A stretch of DNA of 64,000 nucleotides from Streptomyces iakyrus (GTDB taxonomy: Bacteria > Actinomycetota > Actinomycetes > Streptomycetales > Streptomycetaceae): assembly GCF_000717055.1 (NCBI RefSeq), contig NZ_JNXI01000004.1:62001-126000 (forward strand), in the 5' to 3' direction. This document shows positions 60,843 to 64,000 of this stretch, piece after piece. The notes beneath the pieces were generated by a model that saw only the letters and a program-made list of their open reading frames with translations, ran no database searches and was not told where the DNA came from. The translations under genes were made by a program, and so were the position numbers. Numbering within the stretch: the stretch's first letter is position 1; each line of letters begins with the position of its first letter.

Positions 60843-61760
60843 GTGCCCAGCATCGATCTCACCGGCAAGGCCGCCGTCGTCACCGGCAGCGGCCGGGGCC
60901 TCGGCCTCGCCTATGCCCACGCCCTGGCCGCCCACGGCGCGTCCGTGGTCGTCAACGACGTCGACGAGGCCGTGGCCGAGGCGGCCGTGAAGTCCATCGC
61001 GGAAGCGGGCGGCAAGGCCGTCGCCGAGGTCGTCCCGGTCGGCACCACCGAGGCCGCCGAGCGGCTGGTGAACCGCGCGGTCGAGGAGTTCGGCCGGCTG
61101 GACGTCCTCGTCACCAACGCGGGCATCCTGCGCGACAAGGTCCTGTGGAAGATGACCGACGAGGACTTCGACGCGGTGATCACCACCCACCTCAAGGGCA
61201 CCTTCACCTGCGCCCGCGCCGCCGCCGTCCGGATGCGCGAGCAGGGCGAGGGCGGCTCGCTGATCCTGGTCGGCTCCCCGGCCGGCCAGCGCGGCAACTT
61301 CGGCCAGACGAACTACGCCGCCGCCAAGGCCGGCATCGCGGCGATGGCCCGCACCTGGTCGATGGAGCTGGGCCGCGCGGGCATCACGGTCAACGCCATC
61401 GTGCCGGTCGCCGCCACCGCGATGACCGAGACGATCCCGGCCTTCGCCCCGTACGTCGAGGCCATGCGCGGCGGCGAGCCGCTGCCGGACTTCCTGCGCA
61501 AGGGCGAGGGCTTCGGCACCCCCGAGGACTGCGCCGCCCTGGTCCCGTTCCTCGCCTCCGAGGCCGCACGGGGCGTCACCGGCCAGGCCATCGGCATCGG
61601 CGGCGACAAGGTGGCACTCTGGTCGCATCCGCAGGAGATCAGGGCGGCCTACGCCGACGGCGGCTGGACCCCGGGCACACTGGCCGACGCCTGGCCCACC
61701 TCGGTCGGTGCCGAGCTCCAGTCGGTCGGCATCCCGGCGCCGAAGTTCCCGGAGGCGTGA
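60843..61760 (+). CDS. Short-chain dehydrogenase, MFE-2/HSD17B4-like
   Basis: A GTG start at 60843; 305 residues. It has the cofactor site VTGSGRGLGLAYAHALA, NDVD after the second strand (NAD type), NAGILRDKVLWKMTDEDFD, which is typical of the peroxisomal multifunctional-enzyme 3-hydroxyacyl-CoA dehydrogenase group, and catalytic Tyr-x3-Lys in NYAAAKAGI. It likely oxidises a hydroxyacyl-CoA made by the ligase two genes down. Its stop overlaps the next ATG by one base. Confidence 0.9.
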   Translation: MPSIDLTGKAAVVTGSGRGLGLAYAHALAAHGASVVVNDVDEAVAEAAVKSIAEAGGKAVAEVVPVGTTEAAERLVNRAVEEFGRLDVLVTNAGILRDKVLWKMTDEDFDAVITTHLKGTFTCARAAAVRMREQGEGGSLILVGSPAGQRGNFGQTNYAAAKAGIAAMARTWSMELGRAGITVNAIVPVAATAMTETIPAFAPYVEAMRGGEPLPDFLRKGEGFGTPEDCAALVPFLASEAARGVTGQAIGIGGDKVALWSHPQEIRAAYADGGWTPGTLADAWPTSVGAELQSVGIPAPKFPEA

Positions 61761-62647
61761 TGGACCCCTCGATGAACGTCGACGACCTGGTCGCGATCGA
61801 CGTCCACACCCACGCCGAGGTGTCCTCAAAGGGCCACTCCTCCCTCGACGACGACCTGCACGACGCCTCCTCCGCCTACTTCAAGGTCGAGGGCAAGCGG
61901 AAGCCGACCCTGGAGGAGACGGCGGCCTACTACCGCGAGCGGAACATGGCCGCCGTGATCTTCACGGTCGACGCCGAGTCCGCGACCGGCACGGCGCCCG
62001 TCCCGAACGAGGAGGTCGCGGAAGCCGCGGCCGCCAATGCCGACGTACTGATCCCCTTCGCCTCCATCGACCCCTTCCGTGGCAAGGCGGGCGTCCGGCA
62101 GGCGAGGCGGCTGGTCGAGGAGTACGGGGTCAAGGGTTTCAAGTTCCACCCCAGCATCCAGGGCTTCTTCCCCAACGACCGCTCGGTGGCGTACGACCTG
62201 TACGAGGTGATCGAGGAGACCGGCACGATCGCCCTCTTCCACACCGGCCAGACGGGCATCGGCGCCGGCGTCCCCGGCGGGGGCGGGATTCGGCTGAAGT
62301 ACTCCAACCCGCTCCACGTGGACGACGTGGCGGCCGACTTCCCCCACCTGAAGATCATCCTGGCCCACCCGTCCTTCCCCTGGCAGGACGAGGCCCTGGC
62401 CGTCGCCACGCACAAGCCGGGCGTGCACATCGACCTGTCCGGCTGGTCGCCGAAGTACTTCCCGCCGCAGCTCGTGCAGTACGCGAACACCCTGCTCAAG
62501 GACAAGGTCCTCTTCGGCTCCGACTTCCCCGTCCTCACCCCCGACCGCTGGCTCGCCGACTTCGGCAAGCTGACCATCAAGGACGAGGTCCGGCCGAAGA
62601 TCCTCAAGGAGAACGCCGCCCGCCTGCTCGGGCTGACGAAACCGTAA
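61760..62647 (+). CDS. Amidohydrolase-family (ACMSD/resorcylate decarboxylase-like) enzyme
   Basis: A 295-residue TIM-barrel enzyme from the ATG at 61760. Metal-site motifs are HTH in IDVHTHAE at residues about 14-18, KFHPSIQGF, ILAHPSFPW and FGSDFPV with its Asp. The group includes gamma-resorcylate decarboxylase, ACMSD and 4-oxalomesaconate hydratase, which work on aromatic or dicarboxylic acids without redox change. Its place between an SDR and an acyl-CoA ligase suggests breakdown of an aromatic or cyclic acid. Confidence 0.87.
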   Translation: MDPSMNVDDLVAIDVHTHAEVSSKGHSSLDDDLHDASSAYFKVEGKRKPTLEETAAYYRERNMAAVIFTVDAESATGTAPVPNEEVAEAAAANADVLIPFASIDPFRGKAGVRQARRLVEEYGVKGFKFHPSIQGFFPNDRSVAYDLYEVIEETGTIALFHTGQTGIGAGVPGGGGIRLKYSNPLHVDDVAADFPHLKIILAHPSFPWQDEALAVATHKPGVHIDLSGWSPKYFPPQLVQYANTLLKDKVLFGSDFPVLTPDRWLADFGKLTIKDEVRPKILKENAARLLGLTKP

Positions 62648-62657
62648 GGGGCGTGAC

Positions 62658-64000
62658 ATGCGCAACGAGGGACTGGGGTCATGGCCCGCACGCCGGGCCC
62701 GCAAGACCCCGCACCGCACCGCCCTGATCCACGGCGAGGACGCCACCGACTACGGCACGCTCCACACCCGCACCACCCGCCTGGCCCACGCCCTGCGCGC
62801 CCGGGGCGTGCGCCGCGGCGACCGCATCGCCTACCTCGGCCCGAACCACCCCTCCTACCTGGAGACCCTGTTCGCGGCCGGCACGCTCGGCGCGGTCTTC
62901 GTCCCCCTCAACATCCGCCTCGCCGGACCCGAGATCGCCTACCAGCTCGCCGACTCCGGCGCCCGTGCCCTCGTCTACGGCCCCTCCTACGCCGGTCTGG
63001 TAGCGGGCCTGCCCGGCAGCACGGACGTCCGCGTCTACCTGGAGGTCGGCGGTGAGTACGAGGCGGCCGTCGCCGAGGCGTCCGCGGAGCCGATCGACGA
63101 ACCGGTCGGCCCCGACGACACCTGCATCATCATGTACACCTCGGGCACGACCGGCCGCCCCAAGGGCGCCATGCTCACCCACGGCAACCTCACCTGGAAC
63201 GCCATCAACGTCCTCGTCGACACCGACCTGATCGCCGACGAACGCGCCCTGGTGTCCGCGCCGCTCTTCCACACGGCCGGCCTGAACATGCTGACCCTCC
63301 CGGTCCTGCTGAAGGGCGGCGCCTGCGTCCTGGTCGGAGCCTTCGACCCGGACGCCACCTTCGACCTGATCGAACGGCACCGCATCACCTTCATGTTCGG
63401 CGTGCCAGCGATGTTCGACCAGGTGGCGAGGCATCCGCGCTGGCCGGAGGCCGACCTGTCGTCGCTGCGGATCCTGACCTGCGGCGGCTCCCCGGTCCCG
63501 ACGCCGCTGATCGCGTGGTACCAGGAGCGGGGCCTGACCTTCCTCCAGGGCTACGGCATGACCGAGGCCGCCCCCGGCACGCTCTTCCTGGACGCCGAGC
63601 ACGCCGTCAGCAAGGCCGGCTCGGCGGGGGTGCCGCACTTCTTCAGCGACGTCCGCGTGGTCCGGCCGGACCTGACCCCGGTCGGCGTCGGGGAGGTCGG
63701 CGAGGTCGTGGTGCGCGGCCCGCACGTCATGCCCGGTTACTGGGGGCTGCCCGAGGAGACGGCCGCGTCCTTCGCGGACGGCTGGTTCCGCAGCGGCGAC
63801 GCCGCCCGGACCGACGAGGACGGCTACGTCCACATCGTCGACCGCATCAAGGACATGATCATCTCCGGCGGCGAGAACATCTACCCCGCCGAGATCGAGG
63901 ACCAGCTCCTCGCCCACCCGGACATCGTCGAGTGCGCGGTGATCGGGGTGCCGGACGACAAGTGGGGCGAGGTGCCGCGCGCGGTCGTCGTGCCCCGCGA
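62658..64000 (+). CDS. Acyl-CoA synthetase (AMP-binding), 3' partial
   Basis: An open frame from the ATG at 62658 to the window end, about 447 residues of some 500. ANL-family motifs are the P-loop YTSGTTGRPKGAM, GYGMTEAAPG, the adenine-site GWFRSGDAARTDEDGY and the hinge IVDRIKDMIISGGENIYP; the C-terminal catalytic Lys is outside the window. It links a fatty or aromatic acid to CoA. It is third in the MarR-controlled operon after a 10-bp gap. Confidence 0.9.
   Translation, partial: MRNEGLGSWPARRARKTPHRTALIHGEDATDYGTLHTRTTRLAHALRARGVRRGDRIAYLGPNHPSYLETLFAAGTLGAVFVPLNIRLAGPEIAYQLADSGARALVYGPSYAGLVAGLPGSTDVRVYLEVGGEYEAAVAEASAEPIDEPVGPDDTCIIMYTSGTTGRPKGAMLTHGNLTWNAINVLVDTDLIADERALVSAPLFHTAGLNMLTLPVLLKGGACVLVGAFDPDATFDLIERHRITFMFGVPAMFDQVARHPRWPEADLSSLRILTCGGSPVPTPLIAWYQERGLTFLQGYGMTEAAPGTLFLDAEHAVSKAGSAGVPHFFSDVRVVRPDLTPVGVGEVGEVVVRGPHVMPGYWGLPEETAASFADGWFRSGDAARTDEDGYVHIVDRIKDMIISGGENIYPAEIEDQLLAHPDIVECAVIGVPDDKWGEVPRAVVVPR

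Overview
The window is chromosomal DNA of a Streptomyces or close relative. Evidence: very high GC in third codon positions, GTG/TTG starts with GGAGG-type ribosome sites, many ATGA/GTGA overlaps, twin families of MHS, TetR, MarR and IclR proteins, and gene groups that I recall from the S. coelicolor SCO6589-SCO6663 region (EF-G2, the GTP cyclohydrolase II SCO6655 group, a second pentose-phosphate operon). No tRNA, rRNA, IS element, prophage or CRISPR array was seen.

Layout. 0-0.9 kb: 3' part of a maleylacetate reductase. 1.0-5.2 kb: a tight three-gene operon of an intracellular subtilisin-like protease, a ComEC-like metallo-beta-lactamase-fold hydrolase and a patatin-like lipase, which is the best candidate here for an undescribed (possibly conflict or defence) system. 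5.3-8.2 kb: NmrA-like protein, YceI-like protein, two small unknowns. 8.3-10.6 kb: a short leader ORF and an EF-G paralogue. 10.8-17.4 kb: beta-1,3-glucan use (GH55, sugar ABC transporter, GH1), joined functionally with a GH16/CBM6 enzyme at 50.8-52.1 kb; both glucanase promoters carry a GAGCGCTC operator core. 17.6-22.5 kb: a decayed alpha/beta hydrolase, HD protein, unknown protein, and a CooC-like ATPase divergent from an orphan lipoprotein across a Zur-like palindrome. 22.5-23.4 kb: RidA and HxlR.

23.4-30.8 kb holds a pterin/pyrimidine-type cluster: CDP-alcohol phosphatidyltransferase, MDR dehydrogenase, PTPS-fold protein without its zinc site, glycosyltransferase, methyltransferase, flippase-like membrane protein, creatininase-family protein, and a RibA with Met120 (the residue that makes S. 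coelicolor SCO6655 release a formylated pyrimidine). Together they suggest GTP -> FAPy -> deformylated pyrimidine -> a glycosylated, methylated, possibly lipid-linked product that is not known.

30.9-41.1 kb is accessory: a saccharopine dehydrogenase pair, a serine hydrolase, a quinate/shikimate-to-protocatechuate cassette (MHS transporter, TetR, shikimate dehydrogenase, dehydroshikimate dehydratase) with two palindromic operators, and a beta-helix membrane protein. 41.3-49.7 kb is a leftward operon tkt-tal-zwf-opcA-pgi-gnd-phosphatase. Its pgi has lost several internal blocks and two reading frames, and its zwf lacks the block holding the catalytic DHYLGKE motif, so this copy of the pathway is probably not fully active, or the assembly has collapsed here.

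49.8-64 kb: AraC regulator, GH16, a small membrane protein, an oxidative operon (SRPBCC, FAD oxidoreductase, SDR, MpaB-type oxygenase), an IclR/secreted hydrolase/MHS operon, and a MarR-controlled SDR/amidohydrolase/acyl-CoA ligase operon cut by the window end. Database homology could not be run; family names come from motifs and recall.
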